64,000 nt of DNA from Candidatus Allofournierella pullicola (GCA_019114225.1 DXFW01000020.1:1-64000), one strand, 5' to 3'; counted from the first letter of the stretch, positions 24,008 to 32,883 are shown. Notes: generated from the letters alone by a model not told the origin. Program-made: numbers and translations.

Positions 24008-24598
24008 GTGGGCCCTATCCACTCTGCCGTTTTTGCCACCGTGGACAACCAGGGACGCCCTGTCACCTGTGCGATTGACATCAGGGGGTATGATGAAAGT
24101 GGCCTTTATTTTCTGACAGCAAGGGGTAAGAACTTTTATGATCGGCTGAAAGCCAATGAAAATGTTGCCTTTACCGCCATGAAGGGTAAAGATACCCTTT
24201 CCTGTGTGGCGGTGTCTGTGCAGGGCAAGGCGAAGGAGATCGGGGCGGACATGCTGCCCGACCTGTTCCGTAAAAATCCCTATATGGAGAAGATTTATCC
24301 CGATGTGCGTTCCCGCAGCGCGCTTACAGTATTCAAAATTTACGAAGGAACCGGAGAATGGTTTGACCTCTCCAAACTTCCTATTGAACGGGCCAGCTTC
24401 TTTTTCGGCGGCGCACAGGCAAAAGAAACCGGCTATTTTGTGACGGATAAATGCATTGGCTGCAAGCTGTGTTATTCCAAATGTCCACAGAAGTGTATCG
24501 ACATTTCAAAAAAGCCTGTGGTTATTCGGCAGGAACACTGTCTGCACTGCGGAAATTGCTATGAAATTTGCCCGGCAAGGGCGATTGAACGGAGATGA
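24008..24598 (+). pseudogene. PPOX-ferredoxin fusion, N-terminus apparently missing
   Basis: The frame encodes a PPOX domain (AVFATVDNQGRPVTCAIDI, LYFLTARGKNFYDRLKANEN) fused to two 4Fe-4S clusters (CIGCKLCYSKCPQKC and CLHCGNCYEICP). The family normally has about 20 further residues before the ATVDxxG strand; here only VGPIHS precedes it. The only start is a GTG 10 nt after the previous stop, with no RBS. The preceding PPOX gene ends out of frame with it. I therefore think a deletion removed the 5' end, though translation by coupling is not excluded. Confidence 0.6.
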
Positions 24599-24602
24599 GA
24601 GG

Positions 24603-25373
24603 ATGACGCAGGACGAACGATTGAATTTTCTGCTCCATGCTCTGCTGGCGGAACGAAACGAATATAAAGAGATCCCGGTGCCGTATTCCCTGCAGGAAAA
24701 GCGGCGGCTTTTGCGCAGCCTGATGAATGTGCGTCCGCCCGTCCCGGCCCGTGAGGATTTTTTGCAGGTGCAGGACACTTACCTGAAAGAGCGTCTCGCA
24801 CAGCGGGGCGTGACAAAGCTGGATGACCTGATGCCGGTGCGTCCCGGGCTGTATCTCTGGCAGGGAGACATCACCACACTGGCGGTGGATGCCATCGTCA
24901 ACGCGGCCAACAGCCAGATGCTGGGCTGCTTTGTGCCCTGCCACGGCTGCATCGACAATGCCATTCACACCTATGCAGGGGTGCAGCTCCGCCTGGAGTG
25001 TGCCCGCCTCATGGCCGGGCAGGAGGAAGAACCCACCGGCCGCGCAAAAATCACGAAGGCTTACAACCTGCCCTGTCGCTATGTACTGCATACTGTCGGC
25101 CCGATCATCTGTGGAGCCGTCACGCAGGCAGACCGGGAACTGCTGGCCAGCTGCTACCGCACCTGCCTGGAGCTTGCGGAAGCCAGCGGGCTGCACAGTG
25201 TAGCCTTTTGCTGTATATCCACCGGAGAGTTTCACTTTCCCAATGAACTGGCCGCAAAGATTGCCATACAAACGGTGGCAGAATGGCAGCGGCAAAACCC
25301 GGACAAAATCAAGGTGATCTTCAATGTTTTCAAGGACAGAGACTATGAAATCTACAAGCGCCTGCTGCGATAA
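24603..25373 (+). CDS. Zn-dependent macrodomain protein-ADP-ribose hydrolase
   Basis: A 256-residue protein. A helical N-terminus (DERLNFLLHALLAERNEY...RRLLRSLMNVRPP) precedes a macrodomain with VDAIVNAANSQMLGC, the zinc signature PCHGCIDNAIH, and VAFCCISTGEFHFP. This is the Zn-macro subtype that partners SirTM sirtuins to reverse protein ADP-ribosylation. Here SirTM follows with a 29-nt overlap. The usual lipoyl-carrier GcvH-L and LplA2 genes of these operons are not seen in the window. The ATG at 24603 lies 5 nt after the preceding stop codon and behind GGAGATGAGAGG. Confidence 0.9.
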   Translation: MTQDERLNFLLHALLAERNEYKEIPVPYSLQEKRRLLRSLMNVRPPVPAREDFLQVQDTYLKERLAQRGVTKLDDLMPVRPGLYLWQGDITTLAVDAIVNAANSQMLGCFVPCHGCIDNAIHTYAGVQLRLECARLMAGQEEEPTGRAKITKAYNLPCRYVLHTVGPIICGAVTQADRELLASCYRTCLELAEASGLHSVAFCCISTGEFHFPNELAAKIAIQTVAEWQRQNPDKIKVIFNVFKDRDYEIYKRLLR

Positions 25374-26193
25374 GATCGCACGGCTCAAACAGGAATTGGA
25401 CACGGCGGACGCTGTGGTGATTGGAGCAGGTTCCGGGCTTTCCACTTCCGCCGGGTTTCTCTATGCCGGCGAACGCTTTCAAAAATATTTCGGGGACTTT
25501 ATTGCAAAGTATGGCTTCCGCGATATGTATTCAGGCGGCTTTTATCCCTTTGACAGTCTGGAGGAACATTGGGCGTATTGGAGCCGGTATATCTACATCA
25601 ATCGCTATCTGGACGCCCCAAAACCAGTGTATCAGGAGCTTTTGAAGCTGGTGCAGGGGAAGGACTATTTTGTGCTGACCACCAATGTGGACCATTGTTT
25701 CCAAAAGACCGGATTTGACAAGCAGCGTTTGTTCTATACCCAGGGCGACTATGGCCTGTGGCAGTGCTCCAGGCCCTGCCACCAAAAGACCTATGACAAC
25801 GAAACCATTATCAAAAAGATGGTGGCCGAACAAAAGGATCGAAAAATCCCCAGTGAACTGATCCCCCGCTGTCCGGTCTGCGGCGCGCCCATGTCCATGA
25901 ATCTGCGGGCGGATGATACCTTTGTGGAGGATGAAGGCTGGCACATCGCCGCCCGGCGGTATGAGGAGTACCTGCAGGGCCACGAGGGACAGCATATCCT
26001 CTTTCTGGAACTGGGGGTTGGCGGCAATACGCCGGTCATCATCAAATATCCGTTCTGGCGCATGACCCTGGCCAATCCCCGGGCTGTCTATGCCTGTATC
26101 AACCTGGATCAGGCATACTGCCCGCCGGAAATCGAATCCCGGTCTCTCTGCATAGGGAAGGATATTGGCGAAGTCCTGACCGCGCTTTTGTAA
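25345..26193 (+). CDS. Class M sirtuin (SirTM), protein ADP-ribosyltransferase
   Basis: A 282-residue sirtuin-fold protein: VVIGAGSGLSTSAGF (Rossmann NAD site, about 24-38), YFVLTTNVDHCF in place of the deacetylase TQNID motif, and a Cys4 zinc site (CSRPC...CPVCG). Replacement of the catalytic His region fits SirTM enzymes, which ADP-ribosylate a lipoylated carrier rather than deacetylate. I chose the ATG at 25345 (AAGGA 8 nt upstream); the ATG at 25324 is possible. It is coupled with the Zn-macro gene. Confidence 0.88.
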   Translation: MKSTSACCDKIARLKQELDTADAVVIGAGSGLSTSAGFLYAGERFQKYFGDFIAKYGFRDMYSGGFYPFDSLEEHWAYWSRYIYINRYLDAPKPVYQELLKLVQGKDYFVLTTNVDHCFQKTGFDKQRLFYTQGDYGLWQCSRPCHQKTYDNETIIKKMVAEQKDRKIPSELIPRCPVCGAPMSMNLRADDTFVEDEGWHIAARRYEEYLQGHEGQHILFLELGVGGNTPVIIKYPFWRMTLANPRAVYACINLDQAYCPPEIESRSLCIGKDIGEVLTALL

Positions 26194-26323
26194 AGGGTGT
26201 CTTGCCGGCGGCAGGGACGCTACAAAGAGGTTTTTTCAGGATGAGCAAAGCCTAGATCTAAGATATGCAATAACCGCAGGCCTTCGAGCACAGATGGGGC
26301 ATATTACCGTCCTGGGCCACTGA

Positions 26324-26354
26324 AAGAAAGCCCGCCTGAAAGGCGGGCTTTCTT
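26324..26354. terminator. Bidirectional terminator after SirTM
   Basis: AAGAAAGCCCGCC / GGCGGGCTTTCTT with loop TGAAA sits between the convergent SirTM gene and lipoprotein gene. Confidence 0.8.
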
Positions 26355-26389
26355 CGTTCCTGGCTGACCTTATACGTTCGTTGTCACTT

Positions 26390-27802
26390 TTATCCGTCGA
26401 TGGTGATGGTGATTACCGGCTCCTCGAGAGTCGTATATCCCTCTTTGATTTCGAATTTCAGCTCGATATCCTGTATATCGGATGTCGACGTGATCTGATT
26501 GTCCTCGAGGGAAGATTGCCACAATTGGATCACCAGCGCCGCGGATTCTCCATCTGCCAACTCCTGGTTATAGAAGGAGTAATCTGTCATGAAGCCGTTT
26601 ACCGAAAGCGAATCGTAAACGTCATCAATCGTGAGTGTCTTTCCGCTGCTGTTCTCCGCTGCCAGAAGCACATACAAATCATCGCTCCAATCAGAGGCAT
26701 CCTCCTGTACCGCCTTGAACACGATTCGCAGGCCATTGCTGTTATAGACTTCTTTTCCCGCTGCGTCAAAGCTGGCGGATGCGCCAGGGATTGCAATCGT
26801 AACCGGCGTCTTCTCCGCGAGCGTCACCCCCTCCTCATCGGATTGCTCCAGGGACAGGGAAACCGATCCCACTTCGGTGATCCCGTAAGTGCTCCAGAAC
26901 TCGCCGTCCAGCACCGACGAAAGCTCTACTTCGGCAATACGGCGTTTGCCAGGATTGATGGCGTCGCTTGACCAGGTGGAACCGCTCACCACGAAGCCGT
27001 TGATCCTGATGTCCGAGCTGGATACATACACCATGCTGTCCGTGGTGTTTTCCAGTTCCAGCAACAGGGCGGTCTCGCCGTTCTTGTTTCTAAGGACTCC
27101 GCTGGAGAGCAGCTTCACCCCGTTTTGCTCATAGACGGCATCCTGCCCGAAGTACACCACTTCATAACCATAGGTATTCATAGCAGCGGAGCTTGCGATG
27201 GTCTGCTGATAATGGTCCGTTCCATAATCATGTGCGTCCGCGGCGGAGGTCCTGAGTGCACGGGGACCGGTGTAGGTGCTGTTGTAATCGTCATCCGTTA
27301 TGGTGAAACCGATCTCCAGATCCGCTATCTCATTGATGCCGTAGGGCATTAAGGCGTCATAGCCGAACTCGATGACCTCGTTCGCCTTTTTCCCATTGGA
27401 TACATCACAGTTCAAATAGCCATCATCGATCATGTAGCCGTTGATGGAGTTGCAGCTGTATCCCAGGGAACCGCTGACGAAGGAAAGGTCTTTCCCGCTG
27501 TTGTTTTCAATGGTGAGCGCCAGTTCCACGGAGTAATCCGTATAAGTCAGTCCTGTTGCTGTGATCTTTATGCCGCCCTCATCCACCAATACGGTTTCAT
27601 CCAGGGCAGCGTTCCTGTTGAACGGTTCCAATGTTGCTTCGGACTGCTCTGCCGCATTCCCGTCAGACGTGCTGCTTGCGGCATCCCCTGCGGAAGCCGG
27701 TTGGCTGCCAGCCCCACTGCCCGGTGCGTCGGCAGAGCTGCAGGCAGCCAGACTTGCCAGAAGCACCATTGCCAGCAGGATAGACAAAAACTTTGCTTTC
27801 AT
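26390..27802 (-). CDS. Surface lipoprotein with three repeated beta domains
   Basis: A 470-residue lipoprotein: signal peptide with lipobox LAAC (Cys21), then a Ser/Ala/Gly-rich linker to about 60. Three homologous modules follow near 75-165, 225-300 and 350-440. Each has the order GIKI/GVKL/GLRI, then a LALTIEN / LLLELEN / LLAAENS strand, then a NGxM/NGFV turn. They look like immunoglobulin-like or DUF4352-type beta sandwiches; I cannot be certain which. No catalytic motif is seen. The ATG at 27802 follows AAGGAGGA. It is divergent in arrangement from no gene but lies just downstream of the MerR gene. Confidence 0.78.
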   Translation of the reverse strand: MKAKFLSILLAMVLLASLAACSSADAPGSGAGSQPASAGDAASSTSDGNAAEQSEATLEPFNRNAALDETVLVDEGGIKITATGLTYTDYSVELALTIENNSGKDLSFVSGSLGYSCNSINGYMIDDGYLNCDVSNGKKANEVIEFGYDALMPYGINEIADLEIGFTITDDDYNSTYTGPRALRTSAADAHDYGTDHYQQTIASSAAMNTYGYEVVYFGQDAVYEQNGVKLLSSGVLRNKNGETALLLELENTTDSMVYVSSSDIRINGFVVSGSTWSSDAINPGKRRIAEVELSSVLDGEFWSTYGITEVGSVSLSLEQSDEEGVTLAEKTPVTIAIPGASASFDAAGKEVYNSNGLRIVFKAVQEDASDWSDDLYVLLAAENSSGKTLTIDDVYDSLSVNGFMTDYSFYNQELADGESAALVIQLWQSSLEDNQITSTSDIQDIELKFEIKEGYTTLEEPVITITIDG

Positions 27803-27860
27803 ACCAAATCCTCCTTTGTATTCGATGGATGGAGTGCGATTTTCCGTGAACCATCGACCA

Positions 27861-28187
27861 TTACAACGCAGCGATGTACTCTTTTGCCTGTTGAATCAGT
27901 TCCTGCAGTTGGACATTTTTCGTTTCCAATTCCGCAATCTTTGCCTGGATTGCGGCCTTTCTGACAGGGATATCGGCATCCAAAAGCTCTTTAATCTCCT
28001 TCAGGTGAAAGCCCAGCTTCTGGTAAAACCGAATAAGCCGGATGCGTTCCCGCTCCGGCTCGCTGTAGAGCAGATGCCCATATTTGTTTTTCCCTGAAGG
28101 GCGTACAAGCCCGATCTTCTCATAGCCTTGCACAGCCCGCCGGGGAATCTTCAGTTCAGCGCACATTTGGCGCAGCGTCTGTTGCAT
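27861..28187 (-). CDS. MerR family transcriptional regulator
   Basis: A 108-residue MerR protein: HTH QTLRQMCAELKIPRRAVQGYEKIGLV and wing YGHLLYSEPERERIRLIRFYQKLGF, followed by a coiled-coil dimerisation helix (AAIQAKIAELETKNVQLQEL). No effector domain follows. The second of two close ATGs (28187) is favoured, since GGAGG lies 8 nt before it. The palindrome 24 bp upstream suits autoregulation. Its coding end is 58 bp from the lipoprotein start on the same strand. Confidence 0.85.
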   Translation of the reverse strand: MQQTLRQMCAELKIPRRAVQGYEKIGLVRPSGKNKYGHLLYSEPERERIRLIRFYQKLGFHLKEIKELLDADIPVRKAAIQAKIAELETKNVQLQELIQQAKEYIAAL

Positions 28188-28210
28188 CTTCATTTCCTCC
28201 TCACCGTAAA

Positions 28211-28229
28211 ACTGCACGTAACGTGCAGT
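28211..28229. promoter_or_regulatory. MerR-type operator/promoter palindrome
   Basis: ACTGCACGT-A-ACGTGCAGT is a perfect 19-bp dyad. On the minus strand TTGACT overlaps its edge as a -35 box, as in MerR-regulated promoters with an operator between -35 and -10. Confidence 0.6.
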
Positions 28230-28624
28230 CAAGGGTTTCGTGAAAATCGCATTCCGCAACAGGGTTTGCAAATTTCGCGAAGGGAGAAAATGGCCGGTAC
28301 AGGCTCGACAAAGCAAAAAGAGCACCCGTCTGACGACGGGCGCTCTCTATTTGTAGAAAGACCTGCTTTGGAATCTTTCATGGATTTCAGTTTAGAAACA
28401 AGAATATGAACGAAAAAGCAAATGAGTGGCACATTCTAGGGCGATTGGGGGCATATTTCGCCATCCGGCTCCGAATGGCATCAATTCCTTTACAGGGTGA
28501 TCAGTTTTTTCATATTTATGGCCGAAAACTTAAGCTTTATCCAGTTTGTCGTCTGGGCCAAACCTCTGTACAGCACGTAAAATAAGTTCTGCTTTCCCTT
28601 TGGATATATAAGTGCTTTGCAAAC
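28230..28624. other. Gap without a supported gene; one hairpin
   Basis: No reading frame here has a ribosome site or recognisable product. A hairpin AGAGCACCCGTC / GACGGGCGCTCT (28319-28346, one mismatch) may be a terminator for transcription running rightward. Confidence 0.4.
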
Positions 28625-28900
28625 ATGTACATTGAAATGTTTCCCGAAACGATAACAGGTGAACTTAGTAAAATACGCATCATTCTGTTAGTAATCACAA
28701 GTTTTGTCTTCATGGTTTTTCTTCACACACTTGAGTTAACGCCATTAATACTGTTGTCTTTGGATCCTCTCCTGTCTATAATGAAGCTGAATCCTCGAAT
28801 TTGGCAGGAAGCAATGACCTGGATGCGGACAGGCGTTGAACCATTGCTTTTAGCGGAAATTGCAAAGCCTATAATGATGGCGGTTATTGTGCGGAGGTGA
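28625..28900 (+). CDS. Small hydrophobic ORF, doubtful
   Basis: A 91-codon frame with one strong hydrophobic segment (IILLVITSFVFMVFL, about 18-32) and a second weaker one (LTPLILLSLDPLLSI). No Shine-Dalgarno precedes the ATG, and the family is not recognised. It lies on the same strand 60 bp before a larger membrane protein, which is the only contextual support. Confidence 0.3.
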   Translation: MYIEMFPETITGELSKIRIILLVITSFVFMVFLHTLELTPLILLSLDPLLSIMKLNPRIWQEAMTWMRTGVEPLLLAEIAKPIMMAVIVRR

Positions 28901-28960
28901 TAAGCACAAAGTAAATCCTTGAGGAATCTCTATTGTTTAAAAATAAGAGGAGTGTAAATC

Positions 28961-29809
28961 ATGGAAATTCTATTGCAAAAAAAGATTTTGCGCGTTATTG
29001 TGTCGCTCGTTCTCGCTTTAGTATCTGTTGTTTTCCTGTCCGGATTGACCTCATCTCCTGAATTTCACAAAAGCACCTTAGCTGCCTTAGAGGAAAAGCA
29101 ATCAACCGTACTTGAGTTATCAGCTGCTTCCGCAGCCGCCTCTGCAGCAATCACACTTATCCCCGGGGATGTTGCCACACCAATTGCCAATAAACTGGCA
29201 GATTTAAGCTCCCACTTCATTCTGGTTTTATGCGCAATTTTGTTGGAGAAATACTTATTGACCATCACTGGTACCATTACTTTCTCGCTGCTGGTCCCGT
29301 TGGCTTGCATATTGTATGTAATGTATGTTCTGTTTGACTGGAAGAGCCTGCAAACGTTGGCAACAAAACTTGCTTTGTTCGGATTGTTGATCTTTTTCGT
29401 AATCCCTGCCAGCGTACATGTGTCTGATATGATAGAAGCAACATATCAGACCTCGATCGAAGCAACCATCGATACTGCGGCCACTATTGTTGACGAAATC
29501 GAAGAGGATGCTGACAGTTCAGAAAAAGATGACGACGGATTCTTAGCCGGTCTGGTCTCCTCGGTTACTGAAAGCGTCACAGGAGCCATATCCCGTATCA
29601 CAGACAAGGCCGGTGAAATGGTTAATCGCTTTATCGAAGCATTGGCTATTATGTTAGTAACCTGTTGTATCATTCCTATTCTGGTGCTACTGTCTTTTGT
29701 CTGGTTCGCAAAAATCTTGCTGGCCGTGGATCTCCCCATCAACTATTTCAGCATACACCAGGGTATAAAAAACAATCTTTTTGCTAAGAAAACGAAAAAC
29801 GCACAATAA
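28961..29809 (+). CDS. Membrane protein of unknown function
   Basis: A 282-residue integral membrane protein. Hydrophobic segments lie at about 9-27, 85-118 (two), 128-150 and 226-252. Between the last two is an acidic soluble loop (DEIEEDADSSEKDDDG, about 182-197) and an amphipathic stretch (SSVTESVTGAISRITDKAGEMV). An Ala-rich helix (SAASAAASAAI) follows the first segment. The RBS AAGAGGAG precedes the ATG. No family is recognised. Composition is AT-richer than the downstream block. Confidence 0.65.
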   Translation: MEILLQKKILRVIVSLVLALVSVVFLSGLTSSPEFHKSTLAALEEKQSTVLELSAASAAASAAITLIPGDVATPIANKLADLSSHFILVLCAILLEKYLLTITGTITFSLLVPLACILYVMYVLFDWKSLQTLATKLALFGLLIFFVIPASVHVSDMIEATYQTSIEATIDTAATIVDEIEEDADSSEKDDDGFLAGLVSSVTESVTGAISRITDKAGEMVNRFIEALAIMLVTCCIIPILVLLSFVWFAKILLAVDLPINYFSIHQGIKNNLFAKKTKNAQ

Positions 29810-29908
29810 TCAATCAGCCTATGAGTCTCCTCTGATTGAATTGAGAAGATGCAACAAATCTACTATTTCCCCTATCTTGAAACGGCTCTATTTCCAGTGT
29901 TACCGACC

Positions 29909-30104
29909 ACTATGACCACCATTTGACCACCACGCACACAAAAGCCCGCGAAGCCAGTACTGAAAAGGCTTCACGGGCTTTTTATATAGTTTTCTTATTT
30001 GTGCACAACCGACGAAAAACGGCTTTGTAGCGCCGTTTGGCGTTGTGTGTCTGGGAACTCCGACCCGGAAGGCCGCTGGTTCGAATCCAGTCGGGCGCAC
30101 CAGA
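29909..30104 (+). repeat. tRNA-like repeat, copy A, with conserved hairpin
   Basis: This segment is clearly related to 55893-56087 (copy B) and more weakly to 61455-61605 (copy C). It has a hairpin GCCCGCGAAGCC / GGCTTCACGGGC (29944-29978) with a T run. About 120 bp later its end looks like the 3' end of a tRNA: GGTTCGAATCC T-arm, acceptor CGGGCGC, then ACCA. The last 73 nt start with GCGCCG, which could pair with the acceptor, but no D-arm or normal anticodon arm is readable. It is probably a tRNA-derived scar or structured repeat rather than a working tRNA. Confidence 0.6.
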
Positions 30105-30141
30105 TCGTCGCAAGCGTCATAACGCTTGCGACGATTTTTTT
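30104..30141 (+). terminator. Terminator directly after tRNA-like repeat A
   Basis: ATCGTCGCAAGCG / CGCTTGCGACGAT (13 perfect pairs) with loop TCATAA and a run of seven T. It starts right after the CCA-like end, as terminators follow tRNA genes. Confidence 0.85.
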
Positions 30142-30274
30142 GTACGGGGCGTTATCCGAACATAAACTTCGTCATGGGCGGGGCTTTCCAAACAGAGGCA
30201 GGGTGGATTCGCAGGCTGGCGTCCGTATCCCAGAACCTATATAACAAAACCAATACAAAACAAAAGAGATTACC

Positions 30275-30376
30275 ATAAACCTCATCTCCCTCTCCGGCAC
30301 CCACAGCCTGCTGCGGACGGTAGCACTGCAGGGACCGGCACGCAATCGAACTGCAGGCCGCAAAAGACTTTTATTG
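30275..30376 (+). pseudogene. Remnant of the phosphoesterase/unknown gene pair, internally deleted
   Basis: About 57 bp from 30275 match the first 19 codons of the phosphoesterase at 62595, with ATG changed to ATA (read: INLISLSGTHSLLRTVALQ). From about 30337 the sequence (AATCGAACTGCAGGCCGC) instead matches codons near 30 of the second gene of that pair. A deletion therefore fused the two. The remaining sequence to 30499 holds no supported gene. Confidence 0.6.
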
Positions 30377-30499
30377 CACGGGCAGGTCGGTGTCCTGCAT
30401 CCGGGCGGCGGAATGTTGTATTCGCAACACGTTTGCATTATACTATAAAAAAGCGCGGGTGCGGCGATACGGCGCATTGCATCCAGAAGGAGGAAGATC

Positions 30500-31951
30500 A
30501 TGAGTTGCGTTCCGGTCAACCGTGCTGTGGATGGGCGCAATGCGCGCAGGGCGGCTTTTCTGGCCCTCCTTTTTTCCACCTATATGTTCGAATACATGGT
30601 CACCCTCACCTTCATCGACCAGCGGAACATCGCCATTTCCGGCTCCTCCTGGCAGCTTGCCCTGCACTACATCGACACGCTCCTTTCCGCCGCGGGCTTT
30701 GCCTCCTTCGCGCTGCTGCGAAGGATCTTCAAGGAGGAAAAAACGCGGGTCAGGCTGCTGGTGATTCCGAACATGGTGTATTGCGTGAGCATGATCGCCC
30801 TTTGCTTTATGGGCTCGGTGGCGGCCTATTCCGTTACCGCAATGCTGACCGCGTTTTCTCTGGGCGTGCTGGGCGGGATGGTCTACTTCTGCATGTCCCA
30901 GGCGTTGGCCCAGACCTCCTGCATGGGAAAGGTCATGGCGGCGGGGGCGGCAGCGGCGGTATTGCTTCAGTATCTGCTGCAGAAGCATCTGGATATCGTC
31001 CTCGGCCTGCCGGTGGTGCTGGTCCTGGGGTTTTCGGCAACGCTTTGGCTCACCGTCAAAAGGCCCTGGGATTGGCTGGGAGAAGACTGCCTTCCCTATG
31101 CCAAGGAGTCGCCGGCATCCAAAAGCGAGCTTCGGCAAAAGCAGTTCATCCTGTCGCTCACCGTGGTGGCCCTTGCGGTGGTCGGGATCTTTTACGACGC
31201 GCAGATGATGCGGCTCAACGTGCAGACCCACTACCAGGAGTTCGATTATTACGCCTGGCCTCGCCTGTTCCTCATTGCCGGCTACGCTTTGATTGGGATC
31301 ATCGGCGATGTGAAACAGCAGAAATACGTTCCCATCGCCACCTTGTGCACGGCGATGTTTGCCGTGTTCAACCCAATCCTGCTGGGGGAGATGGAAGGCT
31401 ACCAGTTTAATATGTGCATCCACTATGCCTGCCTGGGGGCCAGCGTCTCCTATTTCAACCTGATGTTCTGGAACATTGCCCCCAAGACCGGCTGTCCTGA
31501 GCTTTGGGCCAGCATGGGGCGGGTGATAAGCGGCCCGGTGGAGGCCGCCCTATCGGCCATGCAGGTGGCGGACCTGCCCTTGAACGCGATGGTCGGCATC
31601 GACATTCTGATGTTTGTGTTGCTGGTTCTTGCGCTGGCGGTGGGCGACTATCTGCAGATCGGCCGCCGGGAGGAGAAGGAGCGGCCGGACGGGCGGCCCG
31701 TCGGCCCGCCGGAATTGACGCAGCAGCAGCGGCTTGCGCTGTACGCAGCCCATTGCTCCCTGACGCCCCGCGAGACCGAGGTGCTGGAAAAGCTGTTGAC
31801 CACCGAGGACGGCGTGCAGGAGATCGCGGACAGTTTGTATATATCCCGCCGCATGCTCCAGCGGTACATCGCCTCCATTTACGAAAAGACCGGCACCGGT
31901 TCCCGGATCGGGCTTTTCCGGCGCTACACCGGTTTTATGACCAAAGAATGA
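30500..31951 (+). CDS. LuxR-family regulator with polytopic membrane N-terminus
   Basis: A 483-residue protein. Residues 1-395 form about 12 hydrophobic segments, an MFS-like membrane domain. After a charged linker (GRREEKERPDG), the C-terminal 65 residues are a LuxR HTH: LTPRETEVLEKLL, IADSLYISRRMLQRYIASIYEKTGT and SRIGLFRRY. Such membrane LuxR proteins are frequent in gut Actinobacteria and Clostridia and are thought to sense a small molecule through the transporter-like part. AAGGAGGAAG precedes the ATG. It converges on three lipoprotein genes, which with the ABC operon beyond are candidate targets. Confidence 0.88.
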   Translation: MSCVPVNRAVDGRNARRAAFLALLFSTYMFEYMVTLTFIDQRNIAISGSSWQLALHYIDTLLSAAGFASFALLRRIFKEEKTRVRLLVIPNMVYCVSMIALCFMGSVAAYSVTAMLTAFSLGVLGGMVYFCMSQALAQTSCMGKVMAAGAAAAVLLQYLLQKHLDIVLGLPVVLVLGFSATLWLTVKRPWDWLGEDCLPYAKESPASKSELRQKQFILSLTVVALAVVGIFYDAQMMRLNVQTHYQEFDYYAWPRLFLIAGYALIGIIGDVKQQKYVPIATLCTAMFAVFNPILLGEMEGYQFNMCIHYACLGASVSYFNLMFWNIAPKTGCPELWASMGRVISGPVEAALSAMQVADLPLNAMVGIDILMFVLLVLALAVGDYLQIGRREEKERPDGRPVGPPELTQQQRLALYAAHCSLTPRETEVLEKLLTTEDGVQEIADSLYISRRMLQRYIASIYEKTGTGSRIGLFRRYTGFMTKE

Positions 31952-31961
31952 CCAGGATAAA

Positions 31962-32003
31962 ACACGCCGCCCCATCACCCGGCCGGGTGATGGGGCGGCG
32001 TGT
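31962..32003. terminator. 42-bp perfect palindrome, bidirectional terminator
   Basis: The palindrome has arms of 21 bp with centre CCCGGCCGGG, preceded by AAAA and followed by TTTTT. It lies between the convergent LuxR and lipoprotein genes and should end both transcripts. Confidence 0.88.
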
Positions 32004-32049
32004 TTTTTGCCCGGCGGACCTGCCGGGAACCGGGCCGGCGGTTTTCCCG

Positions 32050-32883
32050 TCAGGCCATCAGGGTCAAAAGGGCCTCGTACGCCAGCATATCGTCGGGCGT
32101 GGAAATGCCGACGTCCCAATAGATGGCGTAAAGGTCGCCCTGGTATTCGCCATAGGGGCTGCACATGAGCCGGTAGGGCGTGCCGCCGCAGTCGTATTCC
32201 AAAATTGTGCTCAGGAAAGCCTCGTCCTCGGTGCTCACGCCGTACCCGCAGTGGGTGAGAAAATGCTCGACCAGCTCCACGCTGCTGGTATAATCGGACC
32301 TGGACTCAAAGCTGTCGATTGCCTCGGCGGCGGGCAGCATCAGCTGGGCGTAGAGCGCGCCGACCTCCTCCTCGGTGTACTGGGGGAAGAGGGCGGCCAG
32401 CAGGTCCATCATGGCTTCGCAGGAAAGGGCGTTGTCGTTCTTGCCCACGTTCGCGCTGTTGCTGAGGGTGAACAGCGCCTTGAAGAGCACCAGCCGCCCG
32501 TCGGGGTCGTAGATGAGGCGGGCGTTCATGATGTTGTCGGGGTCGCTGCCGGTGAAATCACCCACCAGCGACATGACGCGGCCCACCGCCGGGTCGTCCC
32601 AGAGCAGCACGCGGTAGACGGAATACCCCTGCTCCTGGAAGGAGGTGCCCTCCAGGGTCTGGGCGTCGCTCTCCACCATGTAGGCGTAGCCGTCGGTGTT
32701 GTTGTTGAAGTTCTCGATGAAGCTCTCGATGGCGGCGGCGTCCTGAAAGCCCAGCTCGGTGCTCGCCACCGCGTCCTCGCCCTCATCGGGCCCGCCGCCG
32801 CCCGTCTGCGCGCCGCCGCCGCAGGCCGTGAGGCCCAAGAGCATGAACGCGGCCAGCAACAATGCCAATCCCTTTTTCAACAT
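32050..32883 (-). CDS. Lipoprotein of unknown function
   Basis: A 277-residue lipoprotein with lipobox LTAC (Cys21) and a Gly-rich linker. The mature domain is acidic, with FIENFNNNTDGYAYMV (about 55-70) and several aromatic residues, and no known motif. It is the last of three consecutive minus-strand lipoprotein genes that read away from the ABC operon. AACGGAGGAACG precedes the ATG. Confidence 0.75.
   Translation of the reverse strand: MLKKGLALLLAAFMLLGLTACGGGAQTGGGGPDEGEDAVASTELGFQDAAAIESFIENFNNNTDGYAYMVESDAQTLEGTSFQEQGYSVYRVLLWDDPAVGRVMSLVGDFTGSDPDNIMNARLIYDPDGRLVLFKALFTLSNSANVGKNDNALSCEAMMDLLAALFPQYTEEEVGALYAQLMLPAAEAIDSFESRSDYTSSVELVEHFLTHCGYGVSTEDEAFLSTILEYDCGGTPYRLMCSPYGEYQGDLYAIYWDVGISTPDDMLAYEALLTLMA

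Noticed and set aside
30030-30103. Functional tRNA gene
   Set aside because: The T-arm and CCA end are tRNA-like, but D-arm and anticodon arm cannot be formed and the anticodon loop would be 8 nt.
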